Shown: positions 1-9,343 of the stretch, piece by piece
How the letters are laid out: the number at the start of each line of letters is the position of its first letter
Position numbering within the stretch: position 1 is the first letter of the stretch
NCBI RefSeq assembly: GCF_004339245.1
Contig: NZ_SMGG01000007.1
Span: forward strand, 119,625-183,624
Length of the DNA stretch: 64,000 nucleotides
Direction of reading: 5' to 3'
Origin: Seleniivibrio woodruffii
GTDB lineage: Bacteria > Chrysiogenota > Deferribacteres > Deferribacterales > Geovibrionaceae
The notes under the pieces: model-generated
Seen by the model: only the letters and a program-made list of their open reading frames with translations
What the model was told of the DNA's origin: nothing
Database searches by the model: none
Made by a program: the position numbers and the translations under genes

Positions 1-2466
1 TGATTTCCCTTTCTCCTGCCCTGTAATGCTCCATGTTCCATTCTCGTTATGCAGCTTTGCTCCTGTTATTGAATGCTTCTTGCCGTCTGCAAAAACGTTG
101 AGTCTGTCTCTGTTGGAATCCTCTGTTCTGCTGACAACACTCATAAAGCCATTTCCACGCCCATCTGAATTAGCCTCAACATTACCATATCCAAAGAGCT
201 CAACTTTATTGCCATTTTTATCGATGCCGGATACTTTCAACCCGTTTCCCTCTTCAGATACAGAAGCACCTTTCAGAGCCCATGTCTTGCCTGTTTTCTT
301 ATCATCCAGCATCAACTCATTGTATTTACCAACTGCGGATTTCCCGTAATCGACATGCTGAAAAACAACATTGCTGTCCTTGTCAAATGATACCTGATAA
401 TCACCGGCACCAGATTTAAAACCAGCAGTCTTTGCCTGTTCCTCATTAAGACTCAACGCAAACTTGTTGCTCCCTGCTTTGTATAGCTCAGACACATCCA
501 TGCCCATTGAGTTAGCGGCTGTTTTGGCATTCTGAAATCTAAAATACTCCTGCATGCCGGAACCGGTTTTCATATCCTTTACGACATCGTCATAGCTTCT
601 GCCAGTCACCTGCGACATAACCATAGCCGCATCCGACTGCCCCTTTTCTGATAGCAGGTTAAACTTCGCAGCCTGCTTTACTGTTTCTCCGTTAACACGA
701 CCATTTTTGAATTCTTCCCATAGTCCTGCTTTCTCCATGGTGTCTTTAAACCCTTTGGCTCCTTCAAGGTCTTTTATACCGACTCCAGCCTCTGAAGCAG
801 CTTTAAGCATACTCTGCGAATAACCAATCTCTTTTAGACTTGATACTGACTTAGCATCTGCTACTGCACCTCCTGCCGTGTTCCAGTCCCCACCAAAAGC
901 TTTCATCATATTTTTTGAGTGCTGAACATCAGCGGTCTTCTCCATTGCCGCTCTATATGAATCAGGGGCTGTTGTGCTGACTGAACTCAGCCTCGCCTGT
1001 GTCATGCCTGTCGTGGACGCACTGTACATATCATTATAGTGATTGGCTCTATCCATAGGAGTAGCCATGTCCTTTGCCGCAGTGTATGCTGAAGCCTGAT
1101 AGTTATGAGCCATACGGTTGGTAAAGTTACTGAATACAGAACTCCCCTGAATGCCAAAAAGAGCCGTTCCAAAAAGGCTCGAAATCCCTATACCAACCCA
1201 CCGTGCGTCACCGTATTGTTCAAGCATTTTTATTGAACTCATTCCAAGATCAAACTGAGTCGCCAAGCCCATCCCGCACTCTTTGATTATTCTGAACTGT
1301 TCCACTGCGTGAGACTGGACATAGCTGTTCATCATCGTATCAACAATAATCCAAAGCATTAACCACGCCCACAAGCCCATATAGAGCTTTATAGCAGGCA
1401 GCGGACTGACAAACATAAACAGGATAACCACGATGAACATTGTGATAAAAATAGTCGCAAGCATTGACTGAATCTGTGGGATGTATTTTGACATGCCAGT
1501 GCTTGTCCAGTTTGCCGCCTGTGCAAGTTTATCAGCCTGCCTGACAGCCATATATACTCCACCGTCAAGCCCAGGTTGTAGATACCTTCGAGCTATGAAT
1601 GATGACGCAACAAACGTATTCAGATCAAACGATCCGTTTGTGGCAAAATTCTGAACCAATCCTGAAAATTTGGTCTTACAGACGTTGAACTCACTCGCAT
1701 CAGTTGAGTCGTATCCCACCCTATCGCAAAAGTCTTTCATAACTTTGTCGGTAAATAGAGTACTCTTTACCCTTGTATTGATGTTCGCCCACGCATCAGC
1801 ACATTCCATCAGTGAGCCCTTGGGATTTGCATCTGTATAAACATCTGTGTAGAAGACTCTGTAATCGAGTTTGATAGCATCAACTAAATCTGAATTTGAC
1901 TCTAAATCGCCAATGGTTATATCTCTTGAGGCTATAGCCTGATCGAGGCAGTTATACATGTATTTGTCGATTGTCTCAGATAACAATGGATCTGCCGATG
2001 ACGCAGCATTGCCGATTGCCGCCGATGCTGTCAGCATCTCAAAACCATCGCCAAAGCCGATCTCATTTATCGACATGATGGGATTAAAAACAGTTTCAAT
2101 AACATCCACAACAGACCTCGCCATGGTGTTGCTTATACCTGCAAAAGCGGCAAGCCCTATCGGAACCCCACCGACAGCTTCATATTTGTTTCTGACAGGG
2201 TCATAAACATGAACTGTTGCAGTGCTGCCAGTCAATGCAGTCACAAGGACAAATGCCATCAGTGTCTTTTTCAGAATGTAGTTTATGTCTGTTCTGCCGC
2301 CTGTCGCCATATCTGAAACGGCATATATCACGCCAAAGAACACACTGGTAACAATTGAGATGTATAACAGCTGAGAAAAAAAGGACATGCTGAACGCTGC
2401 GGCAACGCCTTTAAAAGCCATCACCATTGATTTGAAATCACCATAGACATAGTATTCAAAATTCAT
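1..2466 (-). CDS. traG: Conjugal transfer protein TraG, N-terminal part (partial, runs off left edge)
   Basis: An open frame of 822 codons starts at 2466 and has no stop before the window edge. It begins MNFEYYVYGDFKSMVM. Hydrophobic segments occur near residues 18-55 and 320-360, followed by a long hydrophilic region rich in Ala, Gly, Lys and Ser. This is the layout of F-plasmid TraG: a membrane-embedded N-terminal half needed for pilus assembly and a periplasmic tail for mating-pair stabilisation and entry exclusion. The start codon overlaps the traH stop by one base (TGATG), so the two are translationally coupled, as in F. Identification rests on gene order and topology; the C-terminal domain cannot be seen. 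Confidence 0.85.
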   Translation of the reverse strand, partial: MNFEYYVYGDFKSMVMAFKGVAAAFSMSFFSQLLYISIVTSVFFGVIYAVSDMATGGRTDINYILKKTLMAFVLVTALTGSTATVHVYDPVRNKYEAVGGVPIGLAAFAGISNTMARSVVDVIETVFNPIMSINEIGFGDGFEMLTASAAIGNAASSADPLLSETIDKYMYNCLDQAIASRDITIGDLESNSDLVDAIKLDYRVFYTDVYTDANPKGSLMECADAWANINTRVKSTLFTDKVMKDFCDRVGYDSTDASEFNVCKTKFSGLVQNFATNGSFDLNTFVASSFIARRYLQPGLDGGVYMAVRQADKLAQAANWTSTGMSKYIPQIQSMLATIFITMFIVVILFMFVSPLPAIKLYMGLWAWLMLWIIVDTMMNSYVQSHAVEQFRIIKECGMGLATQFDLGMSSIKMLEQYGDARWVGIGISSLFGTALFGIQGSSVFSNFTNRMAHNYQASAYTAAKDMATPMDRANHYNDMYSASTTGMTQARLSSVSTTAPDSYRAAMEKTADVQHSKNMMKAFGGDWNTAGGAVADAKSVSSLKEIGYSQSMLKAASEAGVGIKDLEGAKGFKDTMEKAGLWEEFKNGRVNGETVKQAAKFNLLSEKGQSDAAMVMSQVTGRSYDDVVKDMKTGSGMQEYFRFQNAKTAANSMGMDVSELYKAGSNKFALSLNEEQAKTAGFKSGAGDYQVSFDKDSNVVFQHVDYGKSAVGKYNELMLDDKKTGKTWALKGASVSEEGNGLKVSGIDKNGNKVELFGYGNVEANSDGRGNGFMSVVSRTEDSNRDRLNVFADGKKHSITGAKLHNENGTWSITGQEKGKS

Positions 2467-3842
2467 CAGAATACTCTGCCCATTGCATATTTACTGTCGT
2501 TTATTATACTGTCTATTTCATTCTGCTGCTGCTTATAGGTATCCAGAACATCATATAAATGGTTCATATCTCCTATGGATGCCTGATAGTGCTCAAACGC
2601 TTCCGACCTCACCTCTTTTGCCCTCTCCAAAAGCGTCTTAATAGCCTCTCTGTGGGAAGTGGTAAACTCATCGCCGGTACATGTCGCAAGATACTCTTCA
2701 TACTTTTTTGCAGCATCGGTAACGTTCCTAACCATTTCAATAAACATATAGAAAGCATATGCCTTTGCAGCTATGGGTTTGATTTCTTCTGAAGCCTCCT
2801 GAAGCTGTGTTTCACCATATTTGGATGCAGTGTTTAGGATGTAGACGACAGGAATTACAGCTTTTCCTATGTAATCTTTTTCAGTGTTGGTATATGGGGA
2901 AGTTTTGTCATTCATTATTTTCTGAGCTATGCCGTCTATATTAGTGTTCACATACTCCTGAATAGTGTTGCCGCCTGTCTGTGTGCATGATGCGGAAGTA
3001 CCCGCACCTTTTTTATATGGAGTTTTATCAATCAGAGCATCATAAGTCGCTTCTGCACAATTGCCGATTGGAGTGAATCTGTACTCGCCTGAATAGCTGA
3101 TATCTATATCACCGATAAGAGCTCTCATCTGTGCGATTCTAGTAGTGGTTATACCCATTTTCGCTCCGATGCTGTTAAGCAGCGAGCCTTCTTTCAATAA
3201 TTCCGATTTTCCTGCAGAGCTCATCGAACTGCTATTAATACTGGATTTAACCTTACCACCGGGGTCATCAGTAAATCCCTGCTTAGCCTCTTTCCAGAGG
3301 CTGTCAGCACCTTGAATTAGTCCGGAACTTATTGTGTCCAGAGCCGCATCACTGTTGCCCGATGCCCACTGCTTTGCAGAAACTACCAGAGCTTTTGCTG
3401 ATTTACACTCGTCCATCTGAAGGCTGTTCAGAGCATTAATGATATTCTCTGCTCTATCTTTTATGGTTGCTACGGTGGTAGATAATTCATTGAGAGCCAT
3501 ATCAAAAGCCACATATGGAGCTACACGAATCATCTTTTCAGCTTTTTCCACAAGGTAGTCAGGATTAAGAAAGCTGAACCCGCCCATGAAGATATCGATA
3601 CCGCCGCACCCGACATTGATATGGGGCTTGGATATTGTTAATAAGCTGTCAGTATGGGTTTTTAGTCTGCCGTTGAAACTGCCTAGCGTTGCATAGGTTC
3701 TCTGCTGGGATTCAAATACTCCAGGCTGAGTCGTAACAGCTGCGTCAAACCAGTCATCAACCCAGTTAGCCTCTGCATGTGCTGTCGCAACCGCTGTAGT
3801 CATAAGGACCGCAGTTAATCCTGTTTTCAGAATTTTGGACAT
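2466..3842 (-). CDS. traH: Conjugal transfer pilus assembly protein TraH
   Basis: This 458-aa protein has an N-terminal signal peptide (KTGLTAVLMTTAVATAHAEA) and no further membrane segment. Its length matches F TraH, a periplasmic protein that works with TraF, TraU, TraW and TrbI in building and retracting the conjugative pilus. The FMGGFSFLNPDYLVEKAEKM stretch and the paired C-terminal cysteines fit the family. A good ribosome site (GGTGGAGGT) precedes the start. The upstream gene on this strand, traF, is about 2.9 kb away behind the inserted cassette, so traH-traG probably need their own promoter in 3843-3999 or read-through across the cassette. Confidence 0.88.
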   Translation of the reverse strand: MSKILKTGLTAVLMTTAVATAHAEANWVDDWFDAAVTTQPGVFESQQRTYATLGSFNGRLKTHTDSLLTISKPHINVGCGGIDIFMGGFSFLNPDYLVEKAEKMIRVAPYVAFDMALNELSTTVATIKDRAENIINALNSLQMDECKSAKALVVSAKQWASGNSDAALDTISSGLIQGADSLWKEAKQGFTDDPGGKVKSSINSSSMSSAGKSELLKEGSLLNSIGAKMGITTTRIAQMRALIGDIDISYSGEYRFTPIGNCAEATYDALIDKTPYKKGAGTSASCTQTGGNTIQEYVNTNIDGIAQKIMNDKTSPYTNTEKDYIGKAVIPVVYILNTASKYGETQLQEASEEIKPIAAKAYAFYMFIEMVRNVTDAAKKYEEYLATCTGDEFTTSHREAIKTLLERAKEVRSEAFEHYQASIGDMNHLYDVLDTYKQQQNEIDSIINDSKYAMGRVF

Positions 3843-3999
3843 ACCTCCACCTCACTGAATTACTCAGTTATGAAATGAAGTAAAGGTGAAAGCACCGAAT
3901 CATCTATAATCAACCATCAGTATTACAAGACACGGCACAGGTTATATTGAAAATATCAACACCCTATGTTAAATTATTGAAAATTACGATGGCGGCGTT

Positions 4000-4731
4000 G
4001 TGAAAACAATAACAATCAATAACTTCAAACAATTCCATGCAAAAGTAGAAAGATATAATGACAACATGAGATTTCGTGGTGTAGCTGATAAAAATTTTGG
4101 ACTTATTCCTAAAATTGGTAGACATGAGTTTACAACTAACTATAATAAATCAGGGATATATCAAGATCTGATTGATTATGAAGAATATCTTATGTTGGAA
4201 TTCAAAAAGTATGCCCCACAACATTTAACTTATTCCCCACAAAGTGAATGGGAATGGTGGGCAATAGCACAACATCATGGGCTTGCAACAAGACTGCTTG
4301 ACTGGACGGACAACCCGCTTGTTGCCGCATACTTTGCCGTTTCTGATTTACATTCTAAAGCTGATGCGGCAATATATGTAACCGATTGTACAATGTTTAA
4401 TTCTAATATTGAGGATGTTGACTCACCTCTAGAAGTTGATGAAGTATATATCTATTATCCACCACATATTAACCAGAGAATAGTTGCTCAGAAAGGGATG
4501 TTTACTGTACATTACGACCCAACTTGTGCCATAATAGATAAACATAAAAATAAAAGTGGAGATAAATATTTCCTAGAAAAGATTACTATTCCGAACGAAT
4601 GTAAAATGGATTTTAAACGCATTTTAAATTTATATGGAATAAACGCTTCCACAATTTATCCAGGGCTAGACGGCATCACAAGCTATCTCGAATGGAAAAC
4701 TCTTCACGCTTCTAGAAAAGGTGCTGAATAA
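4000..4731 (+). CDS. FRG-domain protein
   Basis: A 243-aa soluble protein with a clear FRG domain: FRG itself at residues 26-28 (MRFRGVADK), then WEWWAIAQHHGLATRLLDWT and NPLVAAYFAV. The domain is named for the F-R-G motif; its biochemical activity is not settled, and it often occurs in accessory and phage-related regions. The start is GTG at 4000 with no strong ribosome site, so the true start could be a later codon. The stop overlaps the next start by one base, giving a tight two-gene operon. Base composition is much more AT-rich than the flanking tra genes, pointing to separate acquisition. A role in defence or interference is an inference from context only. Confidence 0.8.
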   Translation: MKTITINNFKQFHAKVERYNDNMRFRGVADKNFGLIPKIGRHEFTTNYNKSGIYQDLIDYEEYLMLEFKKYAPQHLTYSPQSEWEWWAIAQHHGLATRLLDWTDNPLVAAYFAVSDLHSKADAAIYVTDCTMFNSNIEDVDSPLEVDEVYIYYPPHINQRIVAQKGMFTVHYDPTCAIIDKHKNKSGDKYFLEKITIPNECKMDFKRILNLYGINASTIYPGLDGITSYLEWKTLHASRKGAE

Positions 4732-5780
4732 TGAAATTGTATATGCCTATCCTCAAAAACAGAACCATAGAACTTTCTGTATTAAAGGAACTTATTGAAG
4801 TGAAGTTGTGTAACAATATATTCCCTATGCTTGAAATAATCCAAGAGAAAACAAGAAGTAATTCAAAAACAACCTATATAGAAGAACTTAAGGAACTGTT
4901 GGAAAATCATAACAATTATGTATTTGTTGACTTTCCAAAATTAACACTGTCAAAATCTATAGCAGATCCGGTAAAAGATTTTCTAACTTCCGTAAATAGA
5001 GATAATAACTTTGTATTAGAGCAATATAAGCTCTGTTCAGATATAAAAAATATTATTCCAGTAATTTCATTTAATCAAAAAGAATCACCAAGTGAAAAAG
5101 ATATTAAAGATTATATGAGGCCCCTTTTACAAAATTATCAGAGAATTGCATTCAGATTGTCACCACAACAGTACAGCAGTTGTGAATCATTTCTAGGTTT
5201 ATATATAAATAATAATTTCTTACTCTTAGATATTGACGACAAAGGCCATACCAATCCAGCTTTCAAAAAAATCTTTAAAAGTATTAAGGAACTTAAAAAA
5301 ACTTATTCTTTTTATAGTATTATATTAAACTCAAATCGATCTGCACAGTTTTATAATAAGAATATTGAAGATGGAGAACCAATCGAAGAAATTGATAATA
5401 GCTTAAAAGAAGTATTTAATGCCACTTCATATAGCTTTGACGGGTTTGGAGATTATGCTTGTGTCTCAAGAGACCTGCCAACATCAGGAGGAGCTATTAG
5501 TCCTGCTGGTGTTTTTTATTCCAAAGAAAGTAATTTCTTTGTCGGTTTTAAAGGAAGACTCGCAGCATTATCAGAGTTCAAAAACTATATTGCACCAGCT
5601 ATTGTGAAATCTGAATATTGGCTAGAGTTTGACAAAGTACATCAAAAAAAGTGTCCAGGATGTAAAAAAATACTTGATATATATAACGGTAAAAAAACAG
5701 GAATGAATCAAGGGATGTGGAAAGGAATTACAATGGGACATTACATCTACACAATCTCAGAAGAATTCTGTGAAGAATAA
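4731..5780 (+). CDS. Beta-protein family protein (T4 beta-like)
   Basis: This 349-aa protein begins MKLYMPILKNRTIELSVLKE and continues with FPMLEIIQEK, typical of the Beta_protein family named after a phage T4 protein and related to sce7725-type proteins. A CPGCKKIL cysteine pair lies near residue 305. No signal peptide or membrane segment is visible. Function is unknown. It is co-transcribed with the FRG gene (one-base overlap) and its stop is only two bases from the convergent stop of the sce7726-like gene, so the three form one compact cassette. sce7725 and sce7726 families are known as gene neighbours, which supports reading this as one functional unit. Confidence 0.72.
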   Translation: MKLYMPILKNRTIELSVLKELIEVKLCNNIFPMLEIIQEKTRSNSKTTYIEELKELLENHNNYVFVDFPKLTLSKSIADPVKDFLTSVNRDNNFVLEQYKLCSDIKNIIPVISFNQKESPSEKDIKDYMRPLLQNYQRIAFRLSPQQYSSCESFLGLYINNNFLLLDIDDKGHTNPAFKKIFKSIKELKKTYSFYSIILNSNRSAQFYNKNIEDGEPIEEIDNSLKEVFNATSYSFDGFGDYACVSRDLPTSGGAISPAGVFYSKESNFFVGFKGRLAALSEFKNYIAPAIVKSEYWLEFDKVHQKKCPGCKKILDIYNGKKTGMNQGMWKGITMGHYIYTISEEFCEE

Positions 5781-5782
5781 AG

Positions 5783-6643
5783 TTAGCCCTTAAAGTAAAG
5801 CTTATCTGGTGTTATACATGTGTTAATGAATGAACCATAATCAATAGGCAAAGCATCTTTGTGAATTATCTTGAAATCTTCCCAATTTTGTTGATATTTT
5901 TTCTTCAAATATCTTTTGAATCTTGAATTGATTGTCTTATCTGAATATGTATCCACTACATACCTGAATATGTCTTCTTTGTCGTGAGAATTAATTTTAA
6001 TTTTAAAAGATTTGTTTAATTCATCTAGAGGTATTTGTCGAATTTGAGCCATTGGATTTATAAGTTTACTTCGTATTGCTTTCCTAACTACACGAATTCC
6101 TTCAAATTGAAGATCTGGCACTAACACACCACAAAAAAAAGGAACTTCAGCAATTATTTTATCAATAAACTTATCAGCTACAAAAACGTAAGTATATTCA
6201 AACAATAAAGAATAATCTTCTAATTGTTTTGAAAGTCTTTTTAATGAATCAAATTCCGATTTAATTTCATAGGCATAAGAACTACCATTTATTCTACATA
6301 AATCTAACCTACTATTAAGCATAGACATTTCAAAAGCAACCACGTTATCCTTATCTACAAGGTCATTTATTAACAGATACTTATATAGCCGTTCATTTCT
6401 GTAATATTTCATAAAAAGAGTATTGATAAATTCATTCGCCAATAATTCTTCACTGTAAGTATCAAAGAGTTGATGAGTAACTGGACCAAATACATTTTTT
6501 AGATTATTCCATATGTGTTTATCGTTATCATACACATTGTAAAGTCTATTAATCTTTTTGGAAAACGCAACCAACTCTATGGTTGAATAAATTTGTTCTA
6601 TCTCATACAATAAATTTTCTGTTTTATTATTTATCTTTCTCAT
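5783..6643 (-). CDS. sce7726-like protein, probable PD-(D/E)xK nuclease fold
   Basis: The 286-aa product contains SRLDLCRINGSSYAYEIKSE near residues 111-130 followed by FDSLKRLSKQLEDYS. An Asp, then a strand, then E-x-K is the signature of PD-(D/E)xK nuclease-like domains and matches the sce7726 family, in which EIKSDLDSL-type motifs are conserved. No membrane segments are visible. The gene converges on the Beta-protein gene and reads in the tra direction. AT-rich like its two partners. Nuclease activity is inferred from the motif; the substrate is unknown. Confidence 0.65.
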   Translation of the reverse strand: MRKINNKTENLLYEIEQIYSTIELVAFSKKINRLYNVYDNDKHIWNNLKNVFGPVTHQLFDTYSEELLANEFINTLFMKYYRNERLYKYLLINDLVDKDNVVAFEMSMLNSRLDLCRINGSSYAYEIKSEFDSLKRLSKQLEDYSLLFEYTYVFVADKFIDKIIAEVPFFCGVLVPDLQFEGIRVVRKAIRSKLINPMAQIRQIPLDELNKSFKIKINSHDKEDIFRYVVDTYSDKTINSRFKRYLKKKYQQNWEDFKIIHKDALPIDYGSFINTCITPDKLYFKG

Positions 6644-6692
6644 ATTAATCTCTTTAGGTGTATAGCAACTATAATACCAGTTAATCTGGTAA

Positions 6693-7454
6693 TTATTTCC
6701 CTATAACCCTAAAGACTCTTTCTTTAATATCCGGCAGTGGCAGCAAGCCGGAGCTAATCAGCTTCCAGTCTTTCGTACCTTTTTGTATCAGAACCAATGA
6801 TGGCGTGCTCTGAATGTTAAATCTAGCGACAGCATTTGAGTCTGTTGAAATATCGACAGGCTTAACAGTCCAGCCTGTGTCGTCAATAAAACTCTGAAGA
6901 ATTGGAGCCTGTTTAGCACAATACCCGCATTCGGGAGAATAAAAATACAGCAGTGCATAGTTATCAGCATTTTCACGCAGAACTCTGTCTATTCTCTCAC
7001 GTTTCTCTCTGAAATATTCATCCTGACCGACTTTTGAAGCCGGATAGCGGCTCTCTCTTGAAAGATCTGGATCAGATTGCACAACGGACATAGAAGTCTC
7101 CATAAAGGCTCTGGAACGGTCGAGAGCGATGCTCTGCAGCTTATAAAAATCTCTGACATTTGCCTCTGACGGATACATAATTGCGTAATCTTTCACATCC
7201 TCTATCAGCTTATTAAAATCTGTCGGATGCATCGTCTGCACTGCTTTCCAGTCTATCACCGGTTTTGAATGAACAATTTCCGATTCTTTTTTATCCTCTG
7301 CCTTTTCTTCCTTTTTCGGATCTACCTCATAGAAATACCAGCCACGTTCTCTGTCGTAATAGAACTCTCTCTTTTCGGCTTTATGTATCTGATCAGCTCC
7401 GGCTTTAAACACCAGAAGCATAATCAGAACGCACAACAATCTCTTTTTCGCCAT
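6693..7454 (-). CDS. traF: TraF-family thioredoxin-like conjugal transfer protein
   Basis: A 253-aa secreted protein (signal peptide RLLCVLIMLLVFKAGA) with a C-terminal thioredoxin fold: YFYSPECGYCAKQ carries the CxxC pair near residue 175, and RFNIQSTPSLVLI gives the cis-proline loop. F TraF has the fold without CxxC, while TrbB has it, so this single protein may combine pilus assembly with disulfide isomerase activity. Its start lies inside the traU end (31-bp overlap), consistent with co-transcription. It is the last gene before the inserted cassette. Confidence 0.85.
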   Translation of the reverse strand: MAKKRLLCVLIMLLVFKAGADQIHKAEKREFYYDRERGWYFYEVDPKKEEKAEDKKESEIVHSKPVIDWKAVQTMHPTDFNKLIEDVKDYAIMYPSEANVRDFYKLQSIALDRSRAFMETSMSVVQSDPDLSRESRYPASKVGQDEYFREKRERIDRVLRENADNYALLYFYSPECGYCAKQAPILQSFIDDTGWTVKPVDISTDSNAVARFNIQSTPSLVLIQKGTKDWKLISSGLLPLPDIKERVFRVIGK

Positions 7455-8419
7455 AAGATAAACACCATGTTGTCATTATTTGGAGATCCGGGAGGATTAA
7501 GGAATCTATTCCATATCAGTGACGGCTGTCCAAGCCTTCTGCAATACCAATCAGGCACAGGCATGGCAGTCTGAAGCCGATACTGCATCTTATTCCATAT
7601 AGGCATCGGATACATTCCGCACAAGCCTTGTGAGCCTATACTGCCCCAAAGCTGAAGCTCTCTGTGCATCTTAAATATTGTTTTTGATGCATCCACTTCT
7701 GCCGCTTCAGTATAGTTGGATTTACTCACCTGATTATTGCTCAAAGGAAATATGGCATGGTTGCCTGCACACCAGTAAAGAGGCGGGATAGTGTATTCCG
7801 CTACTGTAGCTATGGCATCAGGTATCTCACAGGCCATAATAGCTATAGGGTTAGCAAACAGTACCGATTCAGGATTCAACAGTAACGCCGCAGTGTCTGA
7901 CCTTGACGTTATATCCACTTCTGAAGTATATGCCAGAGACCAACCCGCACCATCTGTTTGAAGGCAGATAAGATCCGTAAAGAGCTTCATAAATGTCCAC
8001 GGGACGAATTCCCACATGTGAGTATTCGCAAAATCATTCTTTGGAGCAGACACAGGTCCTTTGCTCCCACCAGACCATACAGTCTGACTCATTCCGAATC
8101 CAAGACTCGGAAAACACCAAGGATCCTTCACAGACTCAATCAGCTTTATCGGCTCTCTATACCCCAGAGTTATGCCTATTCTCGGTATCGGATCAGTGCA
8201 TATGCAAACAGGCAGCTGCGTTCCGACACCGGCGTTTCTATCCATGGCATCGGCAATAGGATTGCCAGATGTTCCCCACGGGATCCCGGCAATGGTTATT
8301 GGCAGGACACAATTCCACCTGATTCTTGTGATAGGATCAATCGGTGGACCGGCACAAACTGCCGATGCGTCATTTATGCTTATAACTGCGAGAAGTATTA
8401 ACAGAATTAACTTTTTCAT
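7424..8419 (-). CDS. traU: Conjugal transfer protein TraU
   Basis: The 331-aa product has a signal peptide (KKLILLILLAVISINDASA) followed by the TraU hallmark: CAGPPIDPITRIRWNCVLPI and the GIPWG stretch. Many cysteines fit its dependence on periplasmic disulfide formation. TraU is a periplasmic protein needed for efficient mating-pair formation. The length matches F TraU (330 aa). It overlaps traW by 50 bp and traF by 31 bp. The trbC and traN genes, which follow traU in F, are not present here. Confidence 0.9.
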   Translation of the reverse strand: MKKLILLILLAVISINDASAVCAGPPIDPITRIRWNCVLPITIAGIPWGTSGNPIADAMDRNAGVGTQLPVCICTDPIPRIGITLGYREPIKLIESVKDPWCFPSLGFGMSQTVWSGGSKGPVSAPKNDFANTHMWEFVPWTFMKLFTDLICLQTDGAGWSLAYTSEVDITSRSDTAALLLNPESVLFANPIAIMACEIPDAIATVAEYTIPPLYWCAGNHAIFPLSNNQVSKSNYTEAAEVDASKTIFKMHRELQLWGSIGSQGLCGMYPMPIWNKMQYRLQTAMPVPDWYCRRLGQPSLIWNRFLNPPGSPNNDNMVFILWRKRDCCAF

Positions 8420-9020
8420 CTGCCACCATTATTTCGTCCACTCTCATTCGTTTTCCTTCCGGATAAATCACACTGACGGTATGCTCCAGCTTAAATAACT
8501 TTCTCATGTCATCACGCAAAACATAAACCGGCCTGCCAATATGCTTTGCTATTTCAATGGCATTGCCTTCGGTTATCAAAGGATACACAAGCGGAGCCAG
8601 AGAGTACTTTGCTTTAAACCAGTCGATTTCCTTCTGCCTTTTACCGTTAAAGACAACATATGTTTCTTTCACTTTCACATAATCAAGAGGGTTATACACA
8701 AAGCCCTTCGGATAAAGGATTCCGGTAATCTCTCCCTTTTGATTATAGGTGTTAATGTCATGATCAAGAACGTAGGTCATATTCAGGTAGAACGAGCGAT
8801 TCTTCTCAGCTTTTGGCAAGGATATGCCGCCTTTACCGGCATTCTTCCTAACATTTTCGGTTTCTCTTCTGATTATTGATTTCCAGTCAACTTTTGCTGC
8901 ACGCTCTTCTATCTCAGACATTAAATCTTTTTCAGCAACCGGGTATGTGTTGCCCACAGTCCCCAGATCTTTTGCATAAGTCACAAAAGAGAATAAAAGC
9001 AAAATAATAACCAGTCTCAT
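8370..9020 (-). CDS. traW: Conjugal transfer protein TraW
   Basis: A 216-aa periplasmic protein with a short signal peptide (RLVIILLLFSFVTYA) followed by KDLGTVGNTYPVAEKDLM, the conserved TraW opening. It also contains WFKAKYSLAPLVYP and RPVYVLRDDM, typical of the C-terminal domain. Length equals F TraW (210 aa). TraW interacts with TrbC in pilus assembly. The start overlaps the trbI stop (ATGA) and its end overlaps traU. Confidence 0.9.
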   Translation of the reverse strand: MRLVIILLLFSFVTYAKDLGTVGNTYPVAEKDLMSEIEERAAKVDWKSIIRRETENVRKNAGKGGISLPKAEKNRSFYLNMTYVLDHDINTYNQKGEITGILYPKGFVYNPLDYVKVKETYVVFNGKRQKEIDWFKAKYSLAPLVYPLITEGNAIEIAKHIGRPVYVLRDDMRKLFKLEHTVSVIYPEGKRMRVDEIMVADEKVNSVNTSRSYKHK

Positions 9021-9343
9021 TTTTCAACAAGATCCTCGAATTCATTCTGTATGTCGTTATCGACTTTCCCCGGAAGAGCCCCCATCTCAAAAACAATCCC
9101 TTCATGGTTGCTTATGCGTGTCTGGAGTTCCTCCACACGCTTTCTCAGTTCATCGGTTGTCAGAGTCTTCTGATAGACCCTCTCTGCCAGCTTCTGCAGT
9201 ATCTTGTTAGTATCAACGACATATATTTCTGATTTTCTGACATAATACTTCTTCACTATAAAAGTATGGTAGCCACCCAGCATAATTGCTGAGATTCCAA
9301 CTATAATAACCAGCCTAACTATCATGTCTGACACCTGCTTCAT
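9017..9343 (-). CDS. trbI: TrbI-like type-F conjugation protein
   Basis: The 108-aa product has one N-terminal membrane segment (VRLVIIVGISAIMLGGYHTF) and a helical, probably coiled-coil periplasmic part (NKILQKLAERVYQK, ELRKRVEELQTRI). Size, topology and position between traC and traW match F TrbI, an inner-membrane protein that affects pilus retraction. It overlaps traC by 29 bp and traW by 4 bp. Sequence motifs are weak, so the assignment rests largely on gene order. Confidence 0.78.
   Translation of the reverse strand: MKQVSDMIVRLVIIVGISAIMLGGYHTFIVKKYYVRKSEIYVVDTNKILQKLAERVYQKTLTTDELRKRVEELQTRISNHEGIVFEMGALPGKVDNDIQNEFEDLVEK

Noticed and set aside
26..2206. Plus-strand open frames opposite traG
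   Set aside because: They are antisense to a long continuous TraG frame with matching topology and have no ribosome sites.
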